This document shows positions 43,630-56,560 of a stretch of DNA of 64,000 bases, in pieces. The DNA is from Nageia nagi (taxonomy: Eukaryota; Pinophyta): the NCBI GenBank assembly GCA_050084985.1, contig JBITNC010000001.1:157418001-157482000 (forward strand), in the 5' to 3' direction. Position 1 is the stretch's first letter, and each line of letters opens with the position of its first letter. A model generated the notes under the pieces. The model saw only the letters and a program-made list of their open reading frames with translations, was not told where the DNA came from and did no database searches. Position numbers and translations under genes: made by a program.

Positions 43630-44455
43630 TAAATGTTTATATGGTAATGCTCAACGATTTTTTTCTGACCAAGAATGGGTTATGAATGTAGATATGCAAC
43701 CTACCAAAATGTTAGGAAACAAGTGTGAAATGCTCTCATAGATAAGATCAATGTAGGATATTCCAATTTATAGAAATAGATTAAATGCTTGACTTATAAC
43801 ATGCTATAACTCAATGATGTGGTCATGGTAACACTAACTTTTTCCCAGTTTATGGGAAGAAAAGCAAGACAACAACTTTGCCCCATATTCAATGGATCAC
43901 AAAGGTGACACTGCTAAGGATTACCTCACCCCATGTTGAATGGATCACAAGGGATTATGCTCAAGATAATTATGTAGGACAATGATTTCTTTATCCCATG
44001 TTTAATGGATCACAAAGAAATGCTCTCCTTAACCCATGTTGAATGGATCATAAGGAGGATAAAGCTCATGGTATGACCATAAAACTAGAATGATAACTTT
44101 GGCCCACATTAAATGGAAAGCAAAGGATTATGCTAAAGCCAATGTATATAATATGCTAGGATAGGGTATTTTTGATCCTAATTTGTGATAGTTATTATCT
44201 TTCCTCTCAAACATCAGGATATATGCAAACAAAGTGAAGCCAAGAAAACATCATTGTTCATTGTTAAATGCTCATTGATCATTGACATGCTTATTCAAAG
44301 CTCTTCTTTAGATAATATTCAACAAAATCATCTCTTAATTTATTTTTTAATCAAGTCATTTGCTCAAGTTTGCTCTATTTTTTCTTTTTATGTTATTTTT
44401 GTTTTATTTGTGATGTTGTATTTTATTATTTTTATTTTATTTTTTTAATACTTGA
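43630..44455. other. No gene seen; short dispersed repeats
   Basis: 43850-44130 contains five loose repeats of CCCATGTTGAATGGATCACA, about 40-70 bp apart. An 87-codon frame at 44185-44448 is hydrophobic at its end and unassigned. Confidence 0.5.
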
Positions 44456-44461
44456 AGGACA

Positions 44462-44665
44462 AAATCATGGTTATACACAATGAGCACACAATGGCTATAT
44501 ATAATGGATACATAATGGCTATATACAATGGATACACCTTGGCTATATATATAATGGATACAGAATGGCTATATACAGTAGATACATAATGGCTGTATAC
44601 AATAGATACATAATGGCTATATACAATAAATTACATAATGGTTATATACAATGGATACACCATGT
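44462..44665. repeat. 24-bp degenerate minisatellite
   Basis: About eight copies of GGATACATAATGGCTATATA-type units with a 24-bp core period and small indels. TATATA in each unit makes the array easily melted. Confidence 0.85.
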
Positions 44666-45076
44666 ACATATACAACAATATATGTACAACAATATGATAC
44701 AATGACTATGGAAAGATCATGTATAATGTAGGAGGTGAGTGACTTTGTCCTAACCCAAAGCATCCACTAATGGATAACTGCAAAATAGTAGTAGGCTCTA
44801 GTATTGAATTCCATGTTTTTAATATGATAATTCCATATATCAATGCTCAATGTTTATTTATTTGTTATCAACGAGTTCATGGAGAACTTATTTCAATCTC
44901 TTACATCCTTTGGTACTATTTCCTTTGATCATATGATAATCACAAAACTCATATTCTTTGTACCAAGGTCTCTTTGAAGCATATGGGTTGTGCTTAAATT
45001 TGGAAAATGTTATGAGATTTTATTTAAGCGCCCTTTGTAATGTTTTCAATGGAGATTCTTCCAAAGTATAATTGGA

Positions 45077-45660
45077 TTGACACTTTGTATAGATCAACTT
45101 GAAAAATATCTCAAAGAAGTAGGGTACATAGGCATCAACCATCATAACCTCATCATTATTCTCTTATTCTATATAGAATATATTGTCATGTTAGCTAAAC
45201 ATTATGATGATCTCATAATACAATTAAATATCCTTAAAATATTTTACAATGAATTTAATTTAATGGTTAATGTAAATACAACTAAAATTTTGATCATTTA
45301 ATCTAAAACTATGCTTCACTTCATAATCCTCCTTAATAATCAACCATTAGAGGTGATTGACTCTTACAAATACTTAGGTATTGATATAAATCACAAAATA
45401 AATTGAAATCTAAGTTTTTACAAAATAATCTTAGTTGGATGGAGAACCTTTTATGGTTTGGAAAATAAATTTAAAATGCAAGACTTTGAAATTGGGAAAA
45501 AAATAAAATTCTTTTCTCTTGCCTTATAACTCTAGTAATACTGTATGGTTGTGGAGTTTGGGGTGGAAGAATTTATTGAAAAACATGGAATAAAATTTAG
45601 TAAATTAAAAAAAATCATTATTTATAACTTAAAAATTAAAAATAACACACCATACCTTAT
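45077..45660 (+). pseudogene. LINE reverse transcriptase, C-terminal part
   Basis: Reads YIEYIVMLAKHYDDLIIQLN and LKIFYNEFNLMVNVNTTKIL, the palm region after the active site; the usual FADD box appears as YIEY, so the catalytic pair is lost. Next come SYKYLGIDINHKIN and VILYGCGVWG, the conserved LINE thumb-side motifs. Stops at 45301 and after break the frame. Confidence 0.82.
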
Positions 45661-45726
45661 CATTCTAATGGAAGCTAGTATACTCCCTATTGAAAGTGAA
45701 GTTTTAAGATGATATATATTATATAA

Positions 45727-47472
45727 TTATAAACTAAGTTATATAATCTTATATTTTTGCAGTTTTTAAACAAACATATTTATCCAATAAATATCTTAAA
45801 AGAGGTTGGCTAGAATACTTTGATAAATAGCTTGATTTTTGGGGCATAAAAAATAACATAACCCTTTATGAGCAAATTTAAAGTTTCAAATTGCAAATTA
45901 AGTAATCCAAATTTTTTTGGAATGATTATAATATTATCATAAAAATATGATCAATCCAAAATTTGAAGATCCATATTACCCATATAATATTATTAGTCTA
46001 AAAAAGAAACTTATGATTGATAAACTAAGAACCAATTCACACGATGTACATAGTGAAATTGGTAAATGGGTAATATCTAAAATGCCTTGGGATAAAATAA
46101 TTTGTACAATTTGTAGCCTAAATGTCATAGAAGATGAGACTCATTTTCTCTTTTTTATTTTCCTACTTTACAAGGATATTAGACAAACCTAAAAGGATAT
46201 TTGTAATTAAAGCTTTATCTATGAATTCTTAAACCAAGGTAACCAAAATAAGTTTGGCGATTTTATTATACATCTTCAAGATTTTATTAGAAAAGATCAT
46301 TCAAATACATAATTTATATATATTTATTTTAAAAAAAACTTTGATAGATCCTATAAAAAATTGAGTATAAAAATATGTTAAATGACTTATCTATCTACTT
46401 TGAAGGAATTTAACACCTACCTTTATCATTACGGGATCAAATATCAAACAACATCTCCAATAAATCCATAAGAAATTAGTGTTGTAAAAAGGATGAGTAG
46501 AACCATTTTAAATATTATAATGATAATGCTTTATTTTAAAGAAGTTGAATTTTTCTATTGATGACTCTCTTTGTATAATTTATGTCATAAACAATTATAA
46601 ACTAACAAAGTTAAATAATCTTTTTTTTTTTTTTAGTTTTTCAACAAATGTATTTATCCAATAAATATATTAAAAGAAGTTAGCTAAAATACTTTGATAA
46701 ATAGCTTGAATAGCTTGATTTTTGGGGTATAAAAAATAACATGACCCCTTTATTAGCGAATTTAAAGTTTCAAATTGCAAATAAAGTAATTCAATTTTTT
46801 TGGAATGATTATAATATTATCATAAAAATATGGTCAATCCAAAACTTGAAGATCCATCTTACCCATATAATATTATTAGTCTAAAAAAGAAACTTATGAT
46901 TGATAAACTAAGAACTAATTCACATGATCTACATAGTGAAATTGGTAGATGGACAATATCTAAAATGCCTTGGGATAAAATAATTTATAAGATTTGTAGC
47001 CTAAATGTCATAGAAAATGAGACTCATTTTCTCTTTTTTATTTTTCCACTTTACAAGTATATTAGACAAACCTACAAGGATATTTGTAATTAAATCTTTA
47101 TCCATGAATTATTAACAAAAATAAGTTTGGCGATTTTATTATACATATTCAAGATTTTATTAGAAAAGATAATTCATATACATAATTGATATATATTTAT
47201 TTTAGAAAAACTTTGATAGGTCCTATAAAACATTATCTGTAAAAATATGTTAAATGAATTATCTATCTACTTCAAAGGAATTTAACACCTATCTTTATCA
47301 TTATGGGATCAAATATCAAACAACATCTCTAAGAAATCCACAAGAAATTAGTGTTGTAAAAAGGATGCATAGAACCATTTTAAATATTATAATGATAATG
47401 CTTTATTTTAAAGAAGTTGAGTTTTTAGATTGATGGCTCTCTTTGTATAATTTATGTCATAAACAATTATCC
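45727..47472 (+). repeat. 883-bp tandem duplication of the LINE 3' end
   Basis: Two copies, about 45727-46597 and 46598-47472. The frame MINPKFEDPYYPYNIISLKK at 45947 recurs as MVNPKLEDPSYPYNIISLKK at 46830. Each copy runs on through KMPWDKII and ENETHFLFFIFPLY or its variant (the Cys-His end of plant LINE ORF2) and finishes with TTATGTCATAAACAATTAT. A 10-bp GAATAGCTTG expansion marks copy 2. Confidence 0.92.
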
Positions 47473-47783
47473 TTTGATAGTCTTCATAATATGAATCTTT
47501 ACAAAATATGGACAAACATGTCCTTTGGTAAATAAACAATCTCAATATTTTTAAATCTACATGTTATGCATTAAATCCTAAGGAATAAAATCAAATTAAA
47601 ATTCAGAAGTCACAAACATATCTTTCTAGGCTCATATTGAAAGTCTATTGTGTGTATAATGTTAAAAAAAGAAGCTCATTATTTTTAGAGATATCATTTT
47701 CTATAAAATACCCAAATATGAAGCTCTTATCAAGTGACAACCATATTTCATTCATAAGTATCCCCATGTGTTTAGCCTAAATA

Positions 47784-49190
47784 GTTGGATTATTCTCAAA
47801 CGTGCCCTAGGAGAGGGACTTTTGCCTCTATCCTTCAAATCTTACTAATCAACATAAAATAAAACAATAAATCCAACGTCTAGCTATTGATGGTAGAAAT
47901 GAAGCAAACACTCTATAATTATGTTTAATTTTCCAATGTAGATGATTAGGAATCCAAGTATGAATTAACAATGCAAAGAGACACTTCCAAATCCAATGTC
48001 TCACTCCAAAGTGTAAATACTTAACAACAATGCAAATAACCAAGATATTATGCCAACATCTAGTTATATTGCGCAAACACACTCAAAATGATAATAGTTA
48101 ATGGAATTATATTGATATAGCTCAATTAAATATGTTTTAAACCTAAGAAAATTACACCAGGATTGCCTCCAATAGGGTTATCGTGAATGGCTCTAAGGCC
48201 TCACTAATCGTAGTAGTGACATAGTCAAGCTTGGGGCTTCCCTACCTCTCTCTGATGGAATAACCAGATTTCCTCTCCTAAATAATTAGAGTAAGCAAGA
48301 TGCTAGCATTCAATCACCTCAAGACCTCAAATGAAGATTGGCTTCTACAAGTGGCAAAGATAGAGTTCTCATACTCAATATGAAAAGGGGGGTTTAATAA
48401 TATATTCAACATATCTCATGTGTTCTAAGTTTCCTCCTTTTATAGATGAAGTGGTTGATACTCTAATCTCAAGTTGAGTTGATCTAATGACTTACAAGAG
48501 TGATCTGTGTGCTTTCAATACCAATTTCCAATATAGGATGCCTTAGGATGGGATTAATCACATCTAAGGGCCAAGAATTCCAATGTTAGAAAAGGGAAGA
48601 TTTCGAGGTGCCTTGATATTAATTCCAAGAGCTAGAATGCCTCCAAGAGTCTAACATGGGATCCTAGGGATGCCAAATGCGCAATGTAGGGATCTAGATG
48701 CCCTTCTTAATCCAACATCTAAGTGTGGAGACCCTTTCAATGCTTTGGGATGCCAAATATATCTTCAAGTGTACCACACCCAAGAATAGGAGTCTTCAAG
48801 ATGCCTCGTAGTCTCTATAAATCACCTAGTAGGATCCTCTACCTCAAAGAGGTGAGCATTAATGATAATAGGACCATCTAATGCTAATATTACAATCATC
48901 AAGGCTAGAAATATGGAATGCCTCATTATTGAATATTAATATTGCATTTACAATTATAATGGCCTTGGTATCATAAATACATTATTATTAGCATATTTGG
49001 ACACTCAACTATACATAATATACTAATTAAAGGCCCAACGTTCCATAATTTGAGTACCAAAATACTCTCCAAATGGAAATTACAATTAACTAGCCAAAAA
49101 ACACTTGAAATAAGTAAAATTACTCCTAATATTATGTTCCCATTCATCAATGATGAAATGGATAAAACATCATAACAATGGGTATATTAT
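47784..49190 (-). mobile_element. LTR copy 1 of the 1.4-kb antisense family
   Basis: About 1.4 kb related to 52961-54362, 54756-56268 and 58849-60266, sharing for example CTCAAA-GTGCCCTA-GAGAGGGA near the left end, CCTCCAATAGGGTT in the middle and GTTCCCATT-ATCAA near the right. The ends are decayed and no target duplication was found, so solo LTR or fragment cannot be told apart. Confidence 0.75.
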
Positions 49191-50606
49191 GCCCCAAATC
49201 AAGATATATCATGAATTCTGAAAAGAGACTCTAAACCAATTGTGGGAGATACCCATACTAGGGATACCCATCTTAAACAATTTTTAGAATTTACACCTCA
49301 AATTCATAAGGGTAATAATCATCAATAAAAGGAATCCCAAAATTTATCATTCTATTAGCTTTGAAATAATATGAAATAACATAGGTCATATAGTATTGAT
49401 GAAGAATTAGATAAGTCAAATAAGGCATCATGATTTGAACCCAAACAAAATACTTCAAAGTGGGAAATGAGGACATTTGAATATGTTCAACTTGATGAAA
49501 TAGATAAAACTAGAATGTGAAGTTGCTCTAATGTTGGATATGAGGATCAATCTAAATGTGGACATAAAAAGTGTTATGAATATGAATTGAATATGGAATA
49601 AAACATAAAACCAACTTCCTTTAAAGAACAAATGAATGAGTAACTATGGATGAATTCTATATAAAGTGAATATGATGCTCTTATGAAAATGATATGTAGA
49701 AGTTATTTGATCCTCTAGTAGGATCTAAACCAATTAGCTGCAACTTGGTTTACAATAACATTTATAAATTAGACAAATAGATTGATAAGCATAAAATGAG
49801 GCTTTTTGCAAAGGGTTATACTAAAAAAAAAGGACATAGAATATGAAGAGACTAAAGTTACATGTAATTACTTAAAAATATCAAATTGAAATTATAATTA
49901 CTTAAAAATATCAAATTGAAATTATCAAGTTATTTCATTATTATTAAATATTATAATCATCATAATCTATAATAGTGGACTAATGTGTGTCATATTTGTA
50001 GGTAATTTAAGTCCCAAGGTATAGGAGCCAACCCAAGGAGTGGGTTACATCATCAAGTTTCCTAAACAACAAGATTTACATAAATCAACTATCAAGATAG
50101 ATCTGAAGAACATATTATGAACTTGATAGTGGGATATTTGCTTTAGGTATTTCTCAATTCTACCTCATCAAGGTTGGAATTTGGATACTTTGACTATCTA
50201 TCATACTATTATTATACAAAATATGATATTCTTGAAGGCTTGCAAGGTGATAAACTTGATCACAACTTTGGATTCCTCCAAAAGAGGATCGATGGTGGAC
50301 CATTTGAGGACCGATGATGACCTATTTCACTATGGGAGGAATGAGGATGGTCCATTTTTGATGAATCGATGAGTTATGATTTTTTTGGTATCTCCATTTG
50401 GTTTTCCTTCATTCATATCATGCTTCCTTTAATATGTAACATCTAAGTACAAGAGGTAAGTATTTGAATCTCCATCTTGATAGGCACTAGCTTGTTCCTT
50501 ATTGAATATCATTTATTTATATTATTATTTATATTTTTCCATTTCAGTCTAATTAGGTTTTGAGACTATTTAATTATTGTAATTTCTAATTTTCCCATCC
50601 TACAAA
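49191..50606 (+). other. Possible 5' LTR of the Tat-like Gypsy element
   Basis: No coding segment. Its right edge CCATCCTACA is followed by AATTGGTGACCCCG, the layout in which Tat/Ogre-type elements place the LTR end and primer site. The left limit was not determined. Confidence 0.4.
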
Positions 50607-50607
50607 T

Positions 50608-50618
50608 TGGTGACCCCG
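50608..50618 (+). other. Tat/Ogre-type primer binding site
   Basis: TGGTGACCCCG resembles the TTGGCGACTCC-like primer site of plant Tat/Ogre elements, with changes. It lies a few bases after the possible LTR end and about 0.3 kb before gag. Confidence 0.5.
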
Positions 50619-50859
50619 TATATGTGCCAAAACTTTGTTAAGGTTTTTGGATAGGACTATTATCATTTTTGAGATAGATCTAAGTTATCTTGATTTAGAA
50701 CAACTTGCTACATTTTTGTGTTCCATTAGTTTATCAAAGGAAACCCTAGATTATCAGAATAATTCTCCTAAGGAAGTGGAAGGTAGTCATAATGCCCAAA
50801 TTAAATCAAGCCTTCAAGAGTTGCAATGATAAATGTGAGAGATTCAAAGAGCATAGAAA

Positions 50860-51290
50860 AAATTTAATATAGTTTATGATGAATTTGCTAGTCATCTTTC
50901 ATTTGATATTCATAATGTTGCTTTTCCTAAAAATTACACAACTACAAAGTTCTATAAGTTCAATGGCAATGGTGTTCCAATGAAGCATATTCAAGGGTTT
51001 CATGATGAGCATGAGTTGAAAGTTGGGTTTGATCAAAGGGTGGTGGCCAAGTTGTTTCTACATAGCATGGAGGATGATGCAAGTGAGTGCTTCTATTCCA
51101 TATTATAGGGTTCCATCACTTCATTTAGTGATATTTGCACTTAATTTATTGAGAAATACAAGCATAATATGAAATAAGAGGTGATAATAGCTGATTTATG
51201 TTCCCTTAAGAAAGGTCCCATGAAAAGAGTTGAAAAGTTCATTTTGAGAATTAAAAAGGGTATGGTAACAAATTCATAGTAAGATTGATG
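50860..51290 (+). pseudogene. Tat-like Gypsy gag (broken)
   Basis: Reads TKFYKFNGNGVPMKHIQGFH, VVAKLFLHSMEDDASECFYS, GSITSFSDICT and FIEKYKHNMK, the gag core seen in plant Tat/Ogre elements. Stops occur after FYSIL and ICT. A Lys-rich segment follows (51438-51716) without a clear zinc knuckle. Confidence 0.78.
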
Positions 51291-52179
51291 AAAAGGAAAT
51301 TACTTATACTTTTAAAGAAGCTCTTATTTTACAATTTCAAGCACATGCTATGGATTATACTCACTTAGGGTTTTCTAAGATGACTCATAAATTGATTTAT
51401 AGAGAAAAAGTGCTTGTAAAATCTAGTCAAGTGAAATGTGAAAATGACACAGACAAAGGAAAGATTCCATTTTAGGAAAAGAAATAAATTAAATAAGTTG
51501 ATGCATATGAGAAAGAATCAAAATAAGAAAGCAAAGATCACCCAAAATTACCATTTATTAGATGTTCAAAAGCTCCGAAGATCATTTTTACTGAGCTCTT
51601 GCAAAAGAGTCTTATTCAATTATTACCAAAGAGAGAATAAATTTAATCTAATTACAAACCTCCATGGTATGAACCACACCATTATTTTCATTATCATCAA
51701 ACAAGAGATCATCTAACAAACACTTGTGGCATATTGAGAGGCAAAATCCTAGAGTTAATCAAGAGTGGTTCATATGAGTATCCCTATATGTAAGCCTAAT
51801 GAGAAATATGTTAATGTTATATTTAATGAATAAATTTATGCATACATGACAAGAGGAAGGTCACCAAAGCAATTTGTTGACCCATTTAGATCCAAAAGAA
51901 AAGAACTTCATAAAGATCATATAAGCTACAACTAAGAACATCAATTGAGGAACACCCAAGCTAAGATTAGTTTGTATGAGTTTATATCCATAACTAAGAT
52001 ATTTATTTCCATTTCCAAAAAAATATAGCAACTATTGAATTTATGGATTTGCTTAGTTCCTTTTCTCATTGCAATATGATTAAGTTTGATGCTAAACACC
52101 ATATAAGAAAAGATGTGGTTGATCAATATGAGGCACTCTATATTCAAAATAAAATTTTTGATGCTACAATAAGAAAAGA

Positions 52180-52593
52180 ATTGGTTCATGGAGGTTCAAA
52201 TTTAAATATCACTTCTACTTATCTCCTTGATTAACTTAATCAAAGCAAGCTTCCACCTATGGAAAATCAAATATGTGCATACTAGGCTTAATTGATAAAA
52301 CACCAAGAAATTATGTTGGGATCATAAAGTTACCCATCAAAGTTGGTCCAAAGAAAGTTGTAATACCTCTTTATGTGATGGAAGGTAAGATACCCTATAA
52401 TATCATCCTTGGAATACCTTGGATCCATGACCTGGAAGCAATTCCATACACATTGCACATATGTGTTAAGTTTAAACATAAGGAAAAAACTATTAAGATT
52501 AAGGAAAATGAAGAATCAACTAAGAGGTGGTGTTTTTTTTATTCCAAAACATTTTCTCCATTTAACATTATTGAAGTAGTTTTTAAGGTGTAA
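52180..52593 (+). pseudogene. Tat-like Gypsy protease (broken)
   Basis: 52180-52234 ends with GGSNLNITSTYLLD, the D-G-S-LN position; whether the catalytic Asp remains is unclear. 52273-52593 reads YVGIIKLPIKVGPKKVVIPL and YNIILGIPWIHDLEAIPYTL followed by H-x-CVKFKH. This is the typical flap and C-terminal part of the Tat-type protease. Sequence to 52954 continues as decayed pol linker. Confidence 0.82.
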
Positions 52594-52960
52594 TGAAAAG
52601 TTAAAATTTAAGAAATTGAACCAAGCACATATCAAATATTAAATATCAATGTTCTTGGTTTTATAAAATATTTTAGTATACCTATAGATCCTAAACAAGA
52701 GGACCATCATCAGTCTATTTCCAAAGAAGAATAATTGAAACAAAGTGATCTTGAGCTAGAGCACAAAGATATTAAACTTTTTCCAAAGATACAATGATCC
52801 GATCTCAAAGAAGAGGACTATTGATGATCCACTTTTGATGAATAATGCACTCTAGATAAAGTCCAGAAGGTCATGTTCAACCTTGATGACTCATCTACAA
52901 TATTTAATTAGTAACATTCATACTCTTTTTTTAAAGAATTAAATAGTATACCAAAAAAGG

Positions 52961-54362
52961 TGTGATGATCCGAACTAGGAATCACTTCTCAATTGTGCCT
53001 TATGAGAGGGATGTTTGTCTTGATGCTCTAAAATTACTCAAACAAGCTCAAAAATACATAAAATATCCAACATCTAGCTAGATTGAACAAGTACAATATT
53101 TGAATATGCAAAAATACCTTTAATAATCTGACACAATAATGAGGAAGCAAAATATATTTTATAATATGAAAATACACTTACATATCCAACATCATATATG
53201 GAGAGCAAAACATATAGTTTAAGCAATGTGAAACCACTCCAAAACCCAATGTCTAAGCATAGAGAGATAAACAACAATTCGTTATAGTAAAAATATATTT
53301 GTATTGATATGATAAAGTAAATAGTATAATCATAATATTTTTGGACCTAAGGAGATTTTATTGATACTTCCTCCAATAGGGTTTTGTTGGATAGCTCTAG
53401 GGTCTCACTAATCATAGCATCGATAAGGTGCAGTATAGGACTTCTCCACAACTCCATTATGGAACTAATAGTGTTCCTATCAATATGGCTAGAGTAAGTT
53501 AAGGTTGGCCTCCTCTCACCTCAATACCTCAAATATAGGTTTCCCTACAAGTGGCGAATATAGAGCTTCCACTCAATCCAAATAAAAGGGGTTTAATAAC
53601 AATAATCAAGATGATTTTGAATAACCAAGTGTTCTCCTTTTATAGGTGATGTAGTATCTCATATAATCTTGCATTAAGATGATATAACAATAGAGAGATG
53701 TGATATGTGTGCTCACATTATCATTATACAATACAAGATGCCTCAAGATAGGTGATATCACATCCAATGGTCTAGGAATGCAACGTACAAGAGGGGATAA
53801 TGTAGATATGCATTTGTATCATTTCTAGGTGTCTAATGCCCAAAAGGGGTGATGTGGGACCTTAGGATGCCCAAAATTATAACATGAGGGTGAATGATGC
53901 CCTAAATACCCAACATCCAAGTATGGGGATCTTCTAATACTTTGAGATGCCAAATAACTCCTTGAGATGCCACATCCAACCTTGGGGCTCTTAATGATAC
54001 CTTGTAGTTTATGCAATCACCTAGGGGGATACTCTACCTTGAAGAGGGAAGTATTAATGAATACAGAGATATTAAATACCAATATTATAGCTGTCAAGGC
54101 TAGAAATAGGTAGCATCTCTTTTAGAAAGACTAATATTGCATTTAGAAATATAATTACCTTAAAATTACAAATACATCATTATTGACATTTTAGTAATTA
54201 ACTAAATACAAATAAATAAATAAAAGGATATTTATTCCATAATTAGATCTTTACCAAGTATCTAAGTGGAATTTACATCACTTTGGCCAAATCTTACAAA
54301 AAAAATCATAAATAAATTAATGTTCCCATTTATCAGAGGTGAAATAGAGAAAACATATTACA
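52961..54362 (-). repeat. 3' LTR (LTR copy 2)
   Basis: 1,402 bp, TGTGATGATCCG...ACATATTACA on the plus strand. Closest partner is copy 4 (58849-60266), sharing GGACCTAAGGA, TTGATACTTCCTCCAATAGG and GACTTCTCCACAACT. Confidence 0.85.
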
Positions 54363-54379
54363 AGTTCACCTAGGCTCCC
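54363..54379 (-). other. Polypurine-like tract
   Basis: GGGAGCCTAGGTGAACT on the minus strand directly before the 3' LTR. Its purine content is modest, so the call rests on position. Confidence 0.55.
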
Positions 54380-54755
54380 AAATTGCTTTTCCCCAAGCAA
54401 TTTAAAAAATCCATAGTTATGGTAGAGTCTTCTTGACCCTTTTCTCATATTCCATAGTTGATCCTAGAATCAACAAGCTCTATCTTATTCTTTCCTATAG
54501 CCTCCAACCTTCTCTTCTTGAATTTCTCTATCATACATGTGAATGCCTCTTTGTAATTCCTCCCTATGTTTGTTCATTTGGTGAAAATATTAAGATTCTC
54601 CCAAGTTTCCTCCTTTGTGGATACACCCTTACACTTGACATGTACTTCATCCAAAATCCATTTTTGAATTTTTTCTTTCATGAGTCCAAAGCTTCCTCAA
54701 GGATCCAAACCAAATTTTGCCTACTATTGATTGGGGGTAATTCTATCAAGGGTTG

Positions 54756-56268
54756 TGTGATTATCCATTCTAGGGATAACTCCTCAAACATGCCCTAGGA
54801 GAGGGACATTTAACTTCTAGCTTTCAAACTAGTCAAAATAAGATCAAACACGCACCATATATCCAATGACTTGCTAGGAATGAAAAATACAAAATCAAAC
54901 TTACAGAAAATACCTTCAAACCTAATGTCTAGCTATGATGAGCAATTATGAAGTTAATGCAAGCAAATATCTCTAGTATTATAACAAAATGATTAGGAAG
55001 AAAAATGGTATCTCAATAGTGTAAAAATGCTTCATAAACCTAACATCCTAGTTGAAGAGCCAAAATTGATGTTAAGCAATGAAAATATCACTCTAGATCC
55101 AACATTACACTTAGGAAGAAAAAATAGAGATTTCAAGTAATGCAAAACTACTCCAAAACTCAACGTCCAAGCATAGAGAGACAAATAGCAATATTTTGAC
55201 AATAAAATATAATTATATTTTATATAGAAAGAATAGAGAAATTACAATATTTTTTTCAATCTAAGGATTTTGTACCGAGACTATATCCAATAGGGTTATT
55301 TTGAATGGCTCCAAAGCCTCACCAATCCTAGAAGAAGTAAGGTAAGACCAAGTCTCCTCTATAGTAACTATGATGAAACCAACAAAGTTCCTCTCCATAT
55401 GGCTTGAGTAAGTTCAAGGGTAGCCTCCTATCACCTCAATACCTCAAATGTAGGTTTCCCCACAAGTGGAAAAGATAAAATCTCCACTCAATTTGAAATA
55501 AAAGGGTTTGATAATAAATTCAACATATCTCATAATGGCTATGAGTCCTACTTTTATAGGTGATGGTTATCATTTTCTAATCTTGCATTGAGATGATCTA
55601 ATGATGGAGATATGTGAACCATGTGCTCATGTATGCAACATACAAGATGAGGAGCCTTGGGATGGATAAAATCACATCTAAGGGATAAGAATACCAATAA
55701 CCAATAGGGGGTGATGTTGGGGAAAATCATGATCAATGCTATAGGTCCATGTACCTAGGAGGGAAAACATGAGACCTTGGGATACTCACATGCCCAACAT
55801 CTATGCCATGGAGCCATCCACTTCCCTCAAGATTGCCAACACCTAGTTGGAAGTGCCACATACATCCTTGGATCTCCAAATGACCTCATAGTCAGTGCAA
55901 TCACCTAGGGGGATGCTCTACCTCAAAAGAGGGGAGCACTAATGAGTAAAGATACATTTAATATCAATGTTACAATCATTAAGGCTAAAACATGCAACAC
56001 CTCATTTAATGAGACTAATATTGCATTTATAATTATAATTACCTTGGTATTACAAACACAATATTATTGCTATTTTAGTAATTAACTAAACATAAATAAG
56101 TAAATAAAAGGGCTATTTATTCCATAATTAAAGCTTTATTAAGTCTCTAAGTGGAATTTACAATATTTTGGCCAAACTCTACAAAAAGAGATAAAATCAC
56201 TTCTAAATCAATATTTCCCATTTATCAAAGGTGAAATTGGGAAAATGCTTAAAAATGGAAACATTATA
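54756..56268 (-). mobile_element. Nested solo LTR (LTR copy 3)
   Basis: About 1.51 kb related to the host element's LTRs but more diverged, lying in the interior next to the integrase remnant. Flanks GGTTG (54751-54755) and TGTTG (56269-56273) match at four of five bases. The terminal TG...CA is partly mutated. Confidence 0.7.
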
Positions 56269-56299
56269 TGTTGAATGTATGAACCATAGGAATCCATTA

Positions 56300-56560
56300 C
56301 ATATGATTCATGAAATACTTGATTCATCTTATTGTTAGGAGGTAATCAGATCTCATAGTGATCCTTTTATGCTATGTTCAAGATTTCAAAAGGTCCATAA
56401 TGGTGTATTATATGTCTCTAGGCTCTCCTTTGATTATTAGGGAATAACATATATGGTTGCATGCTTATGCACACATATTATCCTACATTAAATTCTCTTC
56501 CCTTAATGGAAGATGTTAAGTAATTTGACAAATCTTCTTGTTTGTACTATTTTTATTGAT
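56300..56560 (-). pseudogene. Gypsy integrase C-terminal (GPY/F-type) remnant
   Basis: Minus-strand KGREFNVG-stop-YVCISMQPY, then HHYGPFEILN and LPPNNKMNQVFHES. This matches the FEVGD-V-LQPYR, Y-GPF-V and LP-IHPVFHVS landmarks after the integrase core of plant Gypsy elements. Several stops are present. It shows that this element, unlike the two gag-protease ones, once had a full pol. Confidence 0.78.

Larger units (their letters stand above)
45050..47480 (+). mobile_element. LINE (non-LTR) retrotransposon 3' part, with internal tandem duplication
   Basis: The C-terminal half of a LINE reverse transcriptase is followed by its downstream cysteine-containing region, all in plus orientation and heavily mutated. 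The downstream 0.88 kb is present twice in tandem. No 5' part, poly(A) tail or target duplication was identified. Confidence 0.75.

Noticed and set aside
54433-54798. 121-codon plus-strand frame.
   Set aside because: It lies antisense in the Gypsy interior and runs into a nested LTR; no recognised domain.
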